Below, piece by piece: positions 42,987 to 57,300 of a stretch of DNA of 64,000 nucleotides (positions are counted from its first letter, which is position 1; each line of letters starts with the position of its first letter). The DNA comes from Paramecium sonneborni (taxonomy: Eukaryota; Ciliophora; Oligohymenophorea; Peniculida; Parameciidae): NCBI GenBank assembly GCA_905182985.1, contig CAJJDN010000070.1, positions 446,910 to 510,909 on the forward strand. The letters run 5' to 3'. Made by a program: the position numbers and the translations under genes. The notes below the pieces were generated by a model. It did no database searches and was not told the origin of the DNA. It saw only the letters and a list, made by a program, of their open reading frames with translations.

Positions 42987-45900
42987 TCATTGATTTTTAT
43001 CTTGAACTTAACTTACTTAACTATTAACAAGATTAGCTATCCCAGAATGCATTAATTTCATTGTCATTTAAGCTTTCTCTTTCTTTAATTTTGCTACTTA
43101 TTCTTAAAGTACTTTATTTTATTCAGTTAAATCATCAAATTAAATTTTCAATTCAGAATTTTCATTTTTCAATTTTTTAATCTAGTTTTATAATTCTTAA
43201 ATATTCTATTCAAGGGATATTATTTTATTACAATAATTATCTGAAACTTATTAGTTTTCATTTTTCATACAATTGATTTGATCAATATTAGTCTAATTCT
43301 GTTTTTGTAATTAACTTATTTAATTTTCGTAATTTTAAACACTTTTTATTTTTTCTTTTTTTATTTAGTTTATCTATTCCTATATTTTCAAATTCTCATC
43401 TTATAATTTTTATAATTCTGCTTAATTATTTGATTAAGAATTAGTCTTCATACTATTTGACTTTGCAATATGGCTTTCCAAATTTTAATTAATATCACTT
43501 AATCTTTGAATATCATCTTCACAAGTCAATAACTAAGATTCTAAATTCTTAATTTTTGCTAATTAAATAGAAGCTTATTTATTATTTATTTTTATTTGAT
43601 CATCATATGTACCTATTCTCAATTCTAATTCCTTTATTTTAATCTCATAATGCTAAATCATTTAATTATTTTAGTTCTAAATCTCATCAATAGTTCTTTA
43701 TTTTAATTCATATTCTTTAAATTTCTTTTCATACTCTTTTAGCTTTTATTCTAGAGTTTTAATTTGATGATCTTTATCAACAACTCTTTTATCTGTTTCA
43801 GTATTTCTAAAATCTCTTTTTAATTAGTTACTAATAGATTATTGTTCTTAATTTTATTTTTAAAATACTTAAATTTATTATTCAATAACAAGTTTTTATT
43901 CTTCAAAACGCTTTTTTATTATAAAATAAAATACTTATTATTAATCTTTTTATTCTCTTATGGCTTGATCATATTATTCCTTCAACTCTTTTTCTTTTTA
44001 CTCCAAAATCTCATTTTAGTTTATCAATTCAACATTTTTTATCTTCAATTACTTTATTTGCTAATTAATATTTTTCTATACATACTTCTAAAAATTATTG
44101 TTTCTCATTTTATGTAATTTAATCATATTATTTTCTTTTTAAAAATTCCTCCTCTAACAATTATTATTATAATTCTTTAATTTATTAATCTTTTTAAGAT
44201 TCTATTTAAATATTGACTTCAAATTTTTATTTTAAATCTTCATTTTATTGTTTTAGTTATTTTATTAGATTATTATGCTAATCTTATTCTCTATTACTCT
44301 TTTCTTCCATTAATTCAAGTTATGCTTATAAGGTTTTTATTTTATTTTCAAAATCTCTATTTATTTCAAATACCTAATCTAAATGATGTAAAAGTAAATC
44401 CATTTCTTCTTTTTTATAAGCTAATTATTACTCTAATTATTAAATTTTATCAGTTGACTCAGTTGCTTCCGATCTTCTTGTACTATTTTGTTGATTATTA
44501 TTATTTTAATTTGGATTTCCAATCATTGAATTTAAATCTTAAATTTATTTGGTTAATGACAAAGTTTTATATTATGAATCTTTTGTTAAATTTTAATAAG
44601 CTGCTTCTTATGTGACTAAAGCTTATTCAAGATTCTCTGCTTTTTATTTTACTTTATTTAATTAATCTACTAATGTTTTATTTTCTTAAACTAATATTGC
44701 TAATTTTTATTCTAAATACATGATTTATTATTATTATTTATTTATTTAGGAATCTTTCTATTTTATATATATTATATATTACATCCTGATTCAATTTATT
44801 TAATTTTTCTTCATAAAGCTATTAAATTTATTGCTTCTCAACAATGCTCATTTTTTAAACTTCTTCCAATTTTCCATTTATATGATGCTATACCTGTAAT
44901 TATTGATTAGAAATTGATTATTTATGAGTTTAATCTAATTCAACAATCTATTAACTTAAAATATCATTATGTTATTTTAATTCAATTATCATTTTTTCAT
45001 AATGTTTTTATTTTTCTAAATTTTGATTTATCATTTATTTTGTATTTGTTTCATATTTCTCTAAAGATTTATTATAATTGTATTATAATTATTCAAATTC
45101 CTTTTATTTTTATTCTAAACTTTATTAAAAATAGTTTAAATCAGTTGTTCTACTTTCTAAATTGATAAAATAATTTACATAAATTTTATTATAGTTCTTT
45201 GTTAGCAACCAAAAGATTATTGATTAATTCTTATTAACTTTGATTATCCTTTTATGTTATATCTAATTTAGCATTCAAATTATTAATAATAGCCTCATTT
45301 TCTGTTCTTAATAATACATATTGCTATTTCCAAGTAGATTCTAATGTATTTAAATTTTCTTATGCTTGAAATCGTATAGCTTAATAGTCTCTTTAATAAG
45401 CCAATTATTTATTGGCCATTATTTCATCAAATTATCTTTTATTATTAATTTTTTCCTATTCAATTAGAATTAATTATTGCTTTAATTATATATTGTCTTG
45501 CATCAAGAAATCTATTTATTTTTGTTACTCTCTAATTCTATCATTAGATTATTATAACAATTGTTGTAGCTATTCAAAATTATACTAATATCTTACATCA
45601 TTTACAACTTATTATAATGGTTACAATTATGCTATCTATCTTAACAAATCTACATTCTATTCTTTTAAATTCCTATATTATTGATCATTTATTGGACTAT
45701 TTTATACAAATAATTGAATTGGTTAAGGAGGTTATACAGGCGTATTTTACTTAGGTATTACTGATACACTTTAAGTCATTCTGTTATTAGGAGTTTAGTT
45801 TTAACTTTACTCAATAGGACTTTAAGGACTTATTTATTGATTAATGCTTGCTGTTTTAGAGTTTGCTTAAGGATTTTGTTCCTATATCTTACCTAATCTA

Positions 45901-46193
45901 TTCAAAATTTTTGAAATATCACTAAAAATAGTTCGATTTTGTTGATACCTTTAAAATTGCTTTTATTCTTAAATTATGGACTATACTTATTAGAGTTTGT
46001 CAGAATCTTTTATTAAGCTTTTTTCCTAACTCTCTTATTGATTCATGTTAGGAAAAATCATTTTATATTGTTTCATTTCATCTTAATCATCTTGAGAACT
46101 AAATTAAAGAAATTAATACTCTTTTGTTGGTTACTATTTTTAAATTAATGCACTTATGTTGCTCAGTTTCTCTCCTATAGGTTTTCTTTCCAT
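42987..46193 (-). CDS. Long coiled-coil protein
   Basis: The protein has about 1,040 residues. It begins MERKPIGEKLSNISAL. After about 150 disordered, Gln-rich residues (Gln largely TAA/TAG) it is almost continuous heptad coiled coil (for example KDHQIKTLEQKLKEYEKKFK and KLKNENSELKIQFDDLTEQ) to IANLVNSQVSQVQDKNQ and TGA. Introns of 24 and 25 nt were placed near 43.93 and 44.06 kb; others must exist because the frame changes upstream of 44.4 kb. No domain beyond coiled coil is seen, so a structural or basal-body role is only a guess. 42733-42986 and 46194-46482 are short AT-rich spacers. Confidence 0.7.
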
Positions 46194-46482
46194 TTTAAAT
46201 TGTTAATTTTGATAAAAAAATTAAATATTATACGTTTTATATATTAATATTATAAAATATTATTAATAGTAGATAATTTTATCAAAATATGTCAATACTT
46301 TTTATACTTTAGTATCTATTTGAACTTAATTATTTTAATTAATTATAAATCTATGACAATTATTAATTAGATTATTATTTAATATAATCTAAAGAATTCT
46401 AAATTTATAATTATATAAATTATTTACATTATCTCGACATTGTTCAGATTAAAAGTCTACTGAATTTCTCTATTAATTCATT

Positions 46483-47265
46483 TCACCAAAAAAAGAATAT
46501 TTTTATCTAGTCAATGATTGAATTGGTAAAAGTTTTTTAATTTTTCTTATTTATGCCTAATTTATTTTGAAAAAGTACTCTTTCAGGAGAAAATTATTAA
46601 ATTGGCTACTATTCTTTATTTCCTTCAGCTATTTTTTCTAACTTTTTTAAAATATAATTGTCAATAGGAGATTGTAGCAAGCCTTCTTCATTTTTCTTTA
46701 TATATTATGATGTTGATTTCTATTTCAAAGGAAATTTTATAGGGGAATATAAATTGGTGAAATTACTTTATATAGGTTTAATTTATAAAGAGGACATTAT
46801 ATCGTTATCTTGAACTAGTAGTTATGATTCATTAACTAAATTCATCTTTTCCTTCAATTTTTATATCTTACTTATACTATCATTTTCAACAGAACTTTCA
46901 TTCTTGCTTGATGTCTTCTGAAAAACTAAATTTGAATCAATGTTTTTGATATTCCTTCTCTTTCTACTCATAACTCCATAGTTGATTGATTATTTTTCAT
47001 TAGCTATATACAATCCCAAATTTTAATCTGAAAACATTAATCCCTATGATTAAAGTTGTTATCTCTGTATCTTCTTTTCTTCAATCAAAAAATTATAGTA
47101 ATTCTCTCCCTATTTTGCTTATTCCTATTTATTTTACAATGTATTATTATTTTTCTTTAATTATTCTTTATTTGATTTTATTATTGAACTTTCCTTTAAT
47201 AGTTTTTTCTTTTTTTAATTATTAAGAGACTCTACTAATGTGAACTATTATTAATGATTTTTCAT
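46483..47265 (-). CDS. Gln/Lys-rich protein, possibly 3' part of the FHA gene
   Basis: A 260-codon open frame from ATG (MKNHQQQFTLVESL) to TGA (complement of 46483-46485). The protein is charged, with a helical first third (KKKLLKESSIIKSNKEQLKK) and a disordered serine-rich rest. The first 24 nt from GTAATG to AATAG could instead be an intron, which would make this the C-terminal part of the upstream FHA/coiled-coil protein if the in-frame TGA at 47317-47319 is not a true stop. No family recognised. Confidence 0.5.
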
Positions 47266-47316
47266 TACTTATATATTTATTAATATAATAATAAATTTAT
47301 GAATAAAATCATCAAA

Positions 47317-49274
47317 TCAAGTATCAAATTCATTCCCTATTCTTTCATTTTTAAATTCATTTTAAAGAATAGGATTTATGATCTATTAATCATTTAATTT
47401 AATTGTATTTAATTGATACTTCATATTTTAAATTTATAACTCTTTCTATTAGTCAACTCCTTCTAATTAATTAATTTTTTTTTATTAATCTTTAATTTAA
47501 GCAGTTAACTCATTAATTCTCTTAGTAAAGAATTCAAATTGAGTTTCAGCTTAATACTAAGGTGAAATATTTTTTAATTAAAATAATTGCAATTCTAACT
47601 GCTTACTTTTTTTATCTGCGAAATTTAATTTTTATTCTAATTCTTCTATTAACTGCTTTTGAATCACTAATTAATCAAAACTATCTATAAATAAATAAAT
47701 AAATAATTATCACCTCTTTATTTGTATTCATTTAATATATCATTTAATTCTTCAACTCTTTATCTTAAGGCTTTAATTAAAGAAGTAACATTAGTTCCAT
47801 CAGGAATAATGTATTCTTCTTTCTTTAAGAGTTCTAATTCTGTAATGATTTCTTGTCTTGATTTGTATAATTCTTCTACTTCAGCTAAATATACTCTTCT
47901 TTCTTCAGAAATTAAAGAAATTTATTAAACTAGAAATGTTGCAGCTTCTCTTTATTGTTAATCACCTTAAGCATCAATAATTTAAAGTATTCTTTTATTT
48001 AATTCATGGTTTTTCTGATCAAACTCTTGATGAAGAGATTAAATATTTTGTGTTAATCGATCAATTTAATATTTTAGAGCTCTAATTTATTCTTCTTTTC
48101 TAGCATTGTCTTATAATAATTGAGTCCATTTTCTACTGCATTCATTATCTCTACCTTCCCATTCAATTAATTATTTTTTCAATTAAGTAAGTTCTCTTGA
48201 ATTCTATTCAAGCATTTATATATGATGTTATGGACTATAAAATAATATTAAAATATTACTTTCCCGAAACATTAGATAATAATTAAGTTATTTGCTTTTT
48301 TTATCCTTGTATTTCTTCATCTTTCAACTATAGAATTTTTCTTAATTATTAAATTTCAGCCTTTAATATATTATATATTAATTACATTTTATATTGCTAT
48401 TTTCTTACCTATATCTGTTATCTTATATTCTTCTATTTCTGCTAATCGGAGTTCATTTTCTTTACGACATAACTCTAATTTTGTTTATAAATCCTTTGTA
48501 AATGGCTCAACTGACTAATATTTAGTCTATTTTGATTAAATTTTTAATAATATACCTAAATGTTATTGAATTCACTTGATAATTTCTCATATCTAAATTA
48601 CAAATCAAGAAATGCCTGAGATTTTTTATCATAATCAGCCTATTATTACAAAACTTATGTTCTTAAATCATTATTCTCTCTTTCTAATTATGAAATAATT
48701 TATTAGGCTGTTTCAATATTTTTATTTTTAATAAGATCTTAAGTTGTTTCATCTATTTTCTGTTTCTCTGCCATAATGATAGAATCTGGACTATATTATT
48801 TTAATTGAAATGGAATTTATTAAGAAGATTATTGTTAAATAATTGGTGTTTACTATTATTGAAATTCTAAATTTTTTTATTTAACAAAATCAACAACAGA
48901 GATTTTCATATCTTTAACTGGTTGGTTTGGTTTTTTTTATTTATAAGCCATCTTTGTGTCACTATAAAATGTATAAAGTATTGGATATTTTCCGAATTAT
49001 ATAATATCTCCACTAAAAATTTCAAATTATTGGCCTTTTCCTACATTAACACCATTTACAAATGTTCCATTTAATGATTATTTGTCTACAATTAAGATTT
49101 TATCTTAAACCAAGATTTCACAATGTTGTTTTGAAATGGAAGGATGCTTTAATATAAAATAATAAAATTTACATCAATTTTAAGATGACACTTATCTAAT
49201 CTGCCAACAATAAATACTTTTGATTATATTTAAAGAGGTTGACCGTCTTCTGGTAATAAACAAGGATAGCTCAT
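47317..49274 (-). CDS. FHA-domain coiled-coil protein
   Basis: The protein has about 600 residues. The N-terminus (MSYPCLLPEDGQPLQIQSKV) enters an FHA domain: FIVGRLDKCHLKID, HPSISKQHCEILVQ, DKQSLNGTFVNGVNVG, the G-R...S-x-x-H...N-G pattern that binds phosphothreonine. After it come an adaptor-like linker (KKPNQPVKDMKI) and about 400 residues of coiled coil (RENNDLRTQVLQQQADYDKK and AEVEELYKSRQEIITELELL). Introns of 26, 29 and 25 nt are clear; another lies near 47.69 kb. The frame reaches a TGA after NEFDT, but coding-like sequence continues beyond it (see the neighbouring entry and finding). The FHA domain implies a phosphorylation-dependent scaffold. Confidence 0.75.
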
Positions 49275-49323
49275 AAATAATAAAATTATTTTATTTATTA
49301 AAATAAAAGAGAAATTTTAATAA

Positions 49324-50282
49324 ATGTTGAGACCCAGATATATATCATATAGTTCCAACATTACTTAAGGAGGATTATAAGCAATATAACAATCAGTTAA
49401 TCAAGAATGTCTTAGTAAAATATTAAATTTATAAAGGAAATGGTAGCAGTACTAAATAGTTAGTGTAAAAGTTTGTTCCATTTATTAAAGAAAGAGATAG
49501 CATGAATAGATTAGTGACAAAATTATAATCAATATCACCAGAAAGAACTGAAAGGAAAACTTCATGTGGAGCAGTTAATTAAAATAAAGAAATGTGGAAG
49601 TAAAACTCACAAGTCAAAATAAAGAGTCCAACTAAAAAATTTCTGATCTCTAATGATGTTTCATTAAGTAATTCTAATGATTATATAAGGTAAACAGAGA
49701 AGTTTTTCAAATGTTGATAATAAATTAAAATTAGTATAAGCTTATACTGATAGACTTTAAATCAATTAAGATGAATCAATATAATAGATTAATATGAATT
49801 AGGATGATATTAACTTTTAAATGTAAATCACAAACCAAGAAAATGTAAAAATAAATACTTAGAGATCTCCAATAAAGATCAGGGTTGTTAAATAGGATAG
49901 TTAACATAGTGATTTATTTAACAAAAACATTTAACATCAGAATTCAGAAAAATTGAAATTGTATAAACAATTACTTGAGAAGCAGAAGCTATATAATAAT
50001 GGAGAGATTAGAAAAAGTGATATTAAATTGCCAGCTTTATTATTCAAATAATATATTAAAGAAATCTTAGATGGCAATTAAAAAATTAAAGAAGTAATCA
50101 ATTCTTAGGATGAAAGTAAATATGAATTTCCTCCTGAATTTGAATAAAAAATTATCTAAATGAAAAAGGATGTAAGAAAGATGAAAAATAAATTGAAAAA
50201 TTGGGAAAAAGATAGAAGAACTTCAGAAGACTTAAGACATTTGAAAGAGGTTGCTGATTCTATCATTTAAAGAAATGAATGA
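49324..50282 (+). CDS. Uncharacterised Gln/Lys-rich protein
   Basis: The protein has about 300 residues. It begins MLRPRYISYSSNITQGGL. The first two thirds are disordered and Ser/Gln/Asn-rich. The C-terminal 110 residues are helical and basic (KLKLYKQLLEKQKLYNNGE, MKKDVRKMKNKLKNWEKDRR), ending RHLKEVADSIIQRNE before TGA 50280-50282. Two 22-nt introns restore the frame. No family recognised. It starts 49 bp from the divergent FHA gene. Confidence 0.6.
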
Positions 50283-50586
50283 TTTCCTATTTTATTTCTA
50301 TAATTTTACCATAATTTATAAACCCAATTTAAAATGAATAGAATTTATTAAAATGATTTTAGAACTTACTATATTAATAAATTTTAATTAGATAAAATGA
50401 AATGATATCATCAAATAATTCACTTTATCAACTTAATTCATAATAAAAAGAACATCTAGGAATGAAATACATAATTACAATAAGTATTTTTATTTTTCAA
50501 AATTTACAATAATACATATATTATAGTAAATTTATTGTTTGAAATAAATATAAAATTTGATAATTATATGATAAATCGATTTTTAA

Positions 50587-52894
50587 TCAATTATGTTTAA
50601 GTAGTTGAAATATTTGATTAACATTAATAGGCTTTTATAAATAGCCGTCAAATAATGATAACTAAGATATTTCATTTTTAGAATGAGCTGAACAAGCAAT
50701 GATATGTGTATCTACTCGTTCTCTAATCATAGAAACAGCTTAATAACCATTAATGATTGGCATTTCAATATCCATCAATATGTACTTATATGTTGTATGC
50801 AGGTCACATCCATTGTAAGATTCAATTTTAGCAATTGCCTCTTTCACAGAGTAAGCCTTAAAAATACTTTAAATTTATATTAAATACTTTGTCTATTATT
50901 AAATCATATTATTTGAGCTGACTTTCAACAATTTAAATATTAAAAGGCATATCATCTACTATTAATATTTATATGCATTAACACATACTTATATTACTAG
51001 GGGATTAAATCATTTCATTATATTTGTTCATTTAAGGGATATTTCTTAGCTAATTAATTATTCCTTCATTATCATCATCATATAAAATACATACACTATC
51101 ATCAATGTCTTTTCTGTTTTGAATCTTAAAAGAAAATGTTGACCCTTAATTCTCTCCATCTGAAAAAACCTTGATTTCTTAACCTATTTTTTAGGCCAAG
51201 ATATTAGATATCATCAGACCCAAACCTACACCAGTTATATTATCACTATTCTCTAATCTACCAAAAGCAGTGAATAATTTGCTTTATTCATTTTTTGGAA
51301 TCCCTATTCCTGTATCTTATACTTTAATCTAAACACAATCTTCATCTGAATCTAGATAAATAGTTATTCCTCCAATTTCTGTAAATTTTATTGCATTTGA
51401 TAATAAATTTAATATTATTTGTTTTACTCTATTGGGATCTGTTACTATCCATTGAGGAAAATTTTGCTATTATTTCAATTTCATATATAATCCCTTCGAA
51501 TTAGCCTATATCTTCATTATTTCAATTATTTCATTTATTAACTCTGTTATCTTCACTTACTAAAACTACAAATTAAATTTTCCAGCCTTCAATTATGCAA
51601 CATCTAAAAGATCATTAACTAATCCTAATAATGAAGAAGCCATATATTTTATTGGTTGCATTGATTTTTCTAATTATTCGTTGGCATTATGATTAGGATT
51701 TAAAACATTTCCAACACTCTAAATGATAATGTTTAAAGGTGTTTTAAATTCATGAGCAACTTTATAGAGCATTTATGACTTGTTAAAATTTGTTTTTTCT
51801 AAGGCTGCTATTTAATTTACATGGGTTATATCTCTTATAATAAATAATATGAATCCTTTACTATATGCAATATATGGTTTCAAAATTACTTAAAATATCT
51901 TTTACATCTCTCCTTAACATACAATGCTGATATCTTAAAAGAATTTTAATGTAAATGAATTTAAATCACATTTAGGTTCCCTCTCTAACATTTATTTAAA
52001 TATTTATTTAACCTCATCTATAATAATCGGAGATTATGACAAATTATTATAATGCTGTTCATTGTCTTGATTGTTTTAATCCTCTTCTTCTTAATCAACT
52101 GAACTTTTTAATTAGATATAATCTGATTTTTCATTACCTAAACTTTTTGATCTAGATTTTAACTTTTTATCTAAAATTAAAAACAATTATTGATAATTAT
52201 CTTATTCAGAATTAATTGCATTTCTTAAATTTAACAATTTTTATTTTGCTACATCCACAAAGGTTTCATTCATCAAACTTCGAAAAGCTGCATTACTAAA
52301 TTAAACTTGATATTATTCATTTAATATTAACACTCCATCTGGAAATGCTGTTAATAATTTTTTGAATAAATTGTATTCTGTTTGTTCAAATTCCTTATTT
52401 GGTGATTACTATCCAATCTCTAGAACATTTTATTTAAATTAAATTGAATCCCTTTTTGTTATCATGCTGACTATCTCTGATTTTGGTGTTTCTTTTATTT
52501 TACATTTACATTGATATCGAAGGTAAAGTAAATAAGCTGCACTAGTTGATAGAAATGCTAAGATCTCACAAATTGTAAATATATCAATTTTTAAACTAAT
52601 AACTATTATACCAATCCCACTGATAAAACATGTCCACCAAGATTTTAATGCCATTATTATTGAACAACCAACAGCCATATACATTATTGGTGATTATAAT
52701 AAAATTGCATTCAATACCATTATTATTATTGTGCTCGAATTGATTATTGACAAAATCACATTATTCTCTTTTAACAATCGAGTTGACAATATTCCTGCTG
52801 ATAAACATATCATTGCAATTGAATAATCAGAACTACCTATAAAACTCATATATAAGACATGATCCAAAATTCCAAACACTAAAAGATTTCTCAT
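50587..52894 (-). CDS. Membrane hybrid histidine kinase with receiver domain
   Basis: The protein has about 750 residues. N-terminal hydrophobic segments ([56 protein letters not shown]) anchor it in a membrane. Next is a PAS-like part ([20 protein letters not shown]), then the H box HEFKTPLN (about 51.73-51.76 kb) with the phospho-accepting His, and an ATPase domain with [18 protein letters not shown] and [10 protein letters not shown] receiver domain follows: [10 protein letters not shown] (acidic pocket), [14 protein letters not shown] (phospho-acceptor Asp) and the [13 protein letters not shown] lysine. Introns occur between the kinase and receiver. All key residues are present, so an active phosphorelay sensor is likely. 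Two stretches that look like separate membrane ORFs in the standard code are parts of this one protein joined by TAA (Gln). Confidence 0.88.
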
Positions 52895-54116
52895 TCTCTT
52901 TAACCTATTAAATTATAATATAAATGACTTATAATTTTTATATTATAAATAAGTATAATATTTTATTATTTCATAATTATAATTAAAATACATATACTTT
53001 TGAATATTTTACATTCAGTTTTCCTTTGTTTCATCTTTCTATGCTTCTTTAAAAATTATGAAAAAATTTTTAAATAAGTTATTTCATTATTGTTTACTTT
53101 TTTTAAATAAAAGTTCGATGTGGTTAAAATATATTTTTTTAAGCAGCCCCTACTCTTAAAATTGATATATTATAATTCCTTAATTTTTTATTTCTGTAAT
53201 TATCTTTAAATCTCAAATTTTTGAGAAAGGTCTTCCTCCATAAAAAATAACACCTTGAAAAGTCAAGTATATTACAAGGCTTATACAGAAATAAAATAAA
53301 CTAAGTTTAAAGAAAAAAGAGTTTTTTCATACTAAGTGAAATAAAAGTGTATTCTTTAGTCCACAATTTGTTTTTCACCAAATATTTACGAGCCAATTAA
53401 TCACTAATCAAGCTAAAGAATATATTTGGAGATTTTATAACTTAGAATAATAATGAGATTATCTTCCCTCTTTTTTATCATTTAAGTAAGTTGTTCTTAT
53501 ATAAATATTTTCCTGTAAGTTTAATACAAAATCAATTTAGTATTTAAAAAATACAATTTAATCTTTTAGTATTTTTTAATAAAAATTATAAAATTTTTAA
53601 GTTTATTGATTTTATAATAATAAAATATCTTCAATTACGATCTATGTTAATTACTATTTATAATCCTGTTTACGATGAGATGCTAAAATTTTTATAAGTT
53701 TCTTAAATTTAAATTAACTTCTCATTCAAATTTTCTATAAAACTTGTTTTTTAGGAATTTTGTATCACCTCTCCATTAATTTAAAAAAATAAGATATCCA
53801 GAAAAACAATTACGATTAATTTTGCATTTTTATCAATAATCTATTTAAAATATATTCATATTGATTTTGCTTCTTTTTATAGAATCTTTTTTTAAAAAAA
53901 ATCAATTCTCCAATTATCTATACTTCAGCTTGTTAATTTCTTAAATACAATTTAAATAATATTAAAACCATAGTAGTTGAATTCATATTCTAAAAATTTT
54001 TCTCCTAAATTACATTCCATTCTCCATTTCCACAAAAGTCTGTCTTTATTTTCCCCCAGATTTTGATTCAAGATTTAGTAATAAAATTAAAGTATTAAAA
54101 ATCAATATTTTTTAAG
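52895..54116. other. AT-rich region without recognisable gene
   Basis: More than 1.2 kb upstream of the histidine kinase with no open frame of note on either strand and no array. It marks the boundary between the gene-dense part and the relic-rich right end. Confidence 0.5.
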
Positions 54117-54300
54117 AAGATTACAATTTGCACTTATCATATTCAAAATCCAATTACTCTGATATGTATTGAATCACATAAATGCTTATGTTAAAGAAAA
54201 CTTTGTGATGAATGCCTTGATCAACATTGCGTGGATATTGAAAATACTACCCATTAACTTTTTTATAGTTAATTATTTAATTGAAAACCGAGACAAGTTA
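54117..54300 (+). pseudogene. B-box-like zinc-finger gene fragment
   Basis: One open stretch reads CTYHIQNPITLICIESHKC and then CLCQRKLCDECLDQHC, a Cys/His ladder like the B-box-type fingers found at the N-terminus of many ciliate proteins. The frame closes at TGA soon after, with no start codon nearby. It appears to be the front of a gene that has decayed across the following kilobases. Confidence 0.45.
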
Positions 54301-57300
54301 ACATTAGAATGCTCTAAATTTATCTTCAAATGATTTCTGCATACTCTTGAATAAATCTGATTAGAGAATCTAAAATATATAACTTGTTTAATTTAGAAAG
54401 GCTAGTGCCTAGAGATTAATTTCACTTCTGAGTAGATACAGATATGATAAGAGTTAAATCAAGAAACTAATTTGAATTAATTTTTGAAGATGAAAATTTT
54501 ATGTATTTTTATTTAAATGTAAAACATAATTTTTAATATAAGAATCCTGTTCTTTATTAAAATAATCGATTCATCAGAATAATAATCCTTTTATCTGTTG
54601 AAAGCATTGAGTACTCTAAGTCTTGTTGATATAGTCTTTCTCTAAACTTCTCAAAATCAGCAAACTTAAGATTATTATCTGGACAAATCATATGGATTTC
54701 TTTTCTCTAGGAGCCAAATTTTTGCATTTTTTAGAGGAATCTTAGATTTATCAAGATGACGGTGGAAATCTCACAGTTAGAATATAATGTAAAACAAATT
54801 GCCTCACAGAATTAAGATAAAATTGTGCTAGAAAATTTTATGAATCAATAGTCTTACCTGTTTTACTATAGTTTTCCAAAAACAAAGCTATAACAGAAGA
54901 TGGAATATCAGAAAATTCTTAAGATCATCAAAAATTACTAATTAGAGCAGATTTATAGAAGAATAGCAAATTGAGATAAATATTTTCTTAAGCTAGATTA
55001 ATTCCTTTAAACTAATCTTATACCTAAATACCAAATAAAAATAATTTTAGAACGAAGATTTAAGGATATATTCATTCATTTTTACTTTTAAAACTGGCTA
55101 AAAATTTCCTTAAGATGCAAGAAACATTTAACCTAATTTATTTGTATTAACATCTACTGAATATACAGATGCACTTTGAAATATTGATGAAGCTTTAGAT
55201 TTATTACTGATCTATTTAAATCTGGAGAAGTCAGAGCTGCTTTTATTGAAGTTTCAGATGAATAACAACATAAATTTAATATAGCTTTGAAATAAGTTAA
55301 AGCAAATACTAAATATATATTTTCATAGTATTATACTAAAAGATGAAAAAAAAACATAATTTTAGAAAAAATGTCGTAGCTAAAATTATGAATACTGAGA
55401 GAATATAAGTGAATGATTTATCTTATCTTAGAAAGTTAAAACGTTCTCAATTTCTTTAATAAGACTCTAAGAGGAATAGATTTAGGGAGTTTCTTAGTTT
55501 AGAACTATTGAATGAACCTAATTGAGTATTTAAATTTGAATAGAAATTAACAATTATTTAAAATACAATTTTGAGTTAAAACATCAATTGCAAAAAAGAA
55601 ATATATTGACTAATTTTAAAAATTATTCTAAGAAAATAGAGAACATACATATGAAAAAGTAAAGGAACTTTGTATATTATAAATTAAAATGCCATTGAAG
55701 AAAGGAACTTTTAGCCATTAACTGAACATACTTAATATATTATTGAATCAATATTAATAAAGTGTTTCAAAAATTTTTTGACTTACATTTTTTAGATCTT
55801 TATTGGACAAAATGAAATTGAAGCTATGTCTAGTATATATAAGTAAAGATATCCCAGAATTAAGTTGTCAGCAAAAGAAGTCTATAAAATCTGCTATATT
55901 AAGTGAAATAAGTATAGATCATTATTAATATTATAAGAATTACCTAAAAAATTTTTGAATTACCAGATTTATACTAATTTATTTTAAAATCAAATTTTAC
56001 TTAGAAATAGCAGAATTTTAAAAGAACAACTCTTGAAGGAAAAGAAGAATTAAGAGTGAAAGGAATAATTTTTAGGCAAACTGAAGATAAGCTTTGGAAA
56101 AATCCTAAAAGCTTAAATTTGTCCCAATTTGGTTATTTCTTATTAGAATTCAAAATATTTCTGATGGAACTGAGACAGCACTTGGCGTCACTGAACAAAC
56201 GAGAGTCAAAGAGGTTTTAGAATATTTTGCCAAGTATAATCGCTTAGTTTATTGCAGACTTTTGATAATATTTAATTGATTAATTAAAAAAATAAAGAAT
56301 TTTGGATGTTGATGAAGTGCTAATTAAATTAATAGAAGATGAAAGACAAAATTAACATGGAATTATAAATAAATTGGAATAGATGTTAGCCAAGTTTAAT
56401 GCAGAGGAATAGTTAATTCTCATTAAATAGAGTTCTTATTAAACTAAAATAATATATTTATTTAAGTCCAGTTAGGTTAATCAATCTAGCTTCCTCTATA
56501 TTAGATAATGTACATGATGAAAAGCTAGAACTTGGATTTAAAAAATATTGTTTATTTGCTGCACTCTATTTCTAAAACATCAAAGATTTTCAAAGATTGG
56601 ATGATAAAGTTGTTCATTCATAAAATACATTTTTTAAACCTTCAAAGATAGGAATAATTATGAGAAATTGAAGTCAAATCCTAGTTAAATTATTTTTGAC
56701 TTATTAATTTTTAAAAACCAATAAGGTTGATAATTACTAAAGTTATGATGTATTTATTAACTTTTATAAATCTTAGATAAAATCACTTGTTGAATAATAT
56801 CAAGCTACATAAAGATTTGATAAAGAATATGAATTAGGCCATTAATTCAATATTAAAAATTAAAAAATTACAAATTAAATACAATTTATAAATAAAACTT
56901 ACATTAATTATGCTCATCCTTATTTTAAAGTACTAGATTAGCGAAAATTTGTTTCAAATATCAATAAATTATATTAAATTGGAAAAGAAGAAATATTACC
57001 CTTTTGACATAGAAATAGTAAAAAGATTAATCTAAAATTGATGTGGTTGAGTGTATTTAATATCAAGTTTGGTAAATTTTTAGATGCCTAATGTTTCCTA
57101 AATATGCAAACATTAAAAAAAAACTAAATGTTAAATGTAGTAAATTATGAATCTGTGGAAACTTTAGATTTAATGAAAAATAAAATAAAAGAAGAATGGA
57201 GTACAATTCATGTTGGCTCTTCTTTATTAAATAAACCTTTATATTAAATATCATAAGGCTGCTCTTTAGAAAACCTTTATTGAGAAATAATTGACTCAAA

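Noticed and set aside
47317..47319. Selenocysteine at the in-frame TGA of the FHA gene
   Set aside because: The context has no redox motif and coiled-coil scaffolds are not selenoproteins; error or gene boundary is simpler.
52439..52894. Two separate small membrane proteins on the minus strand
   Set aside because: They are consecutive parts of the histidine kinase N-terminus, split only if TAA is taken as stop.
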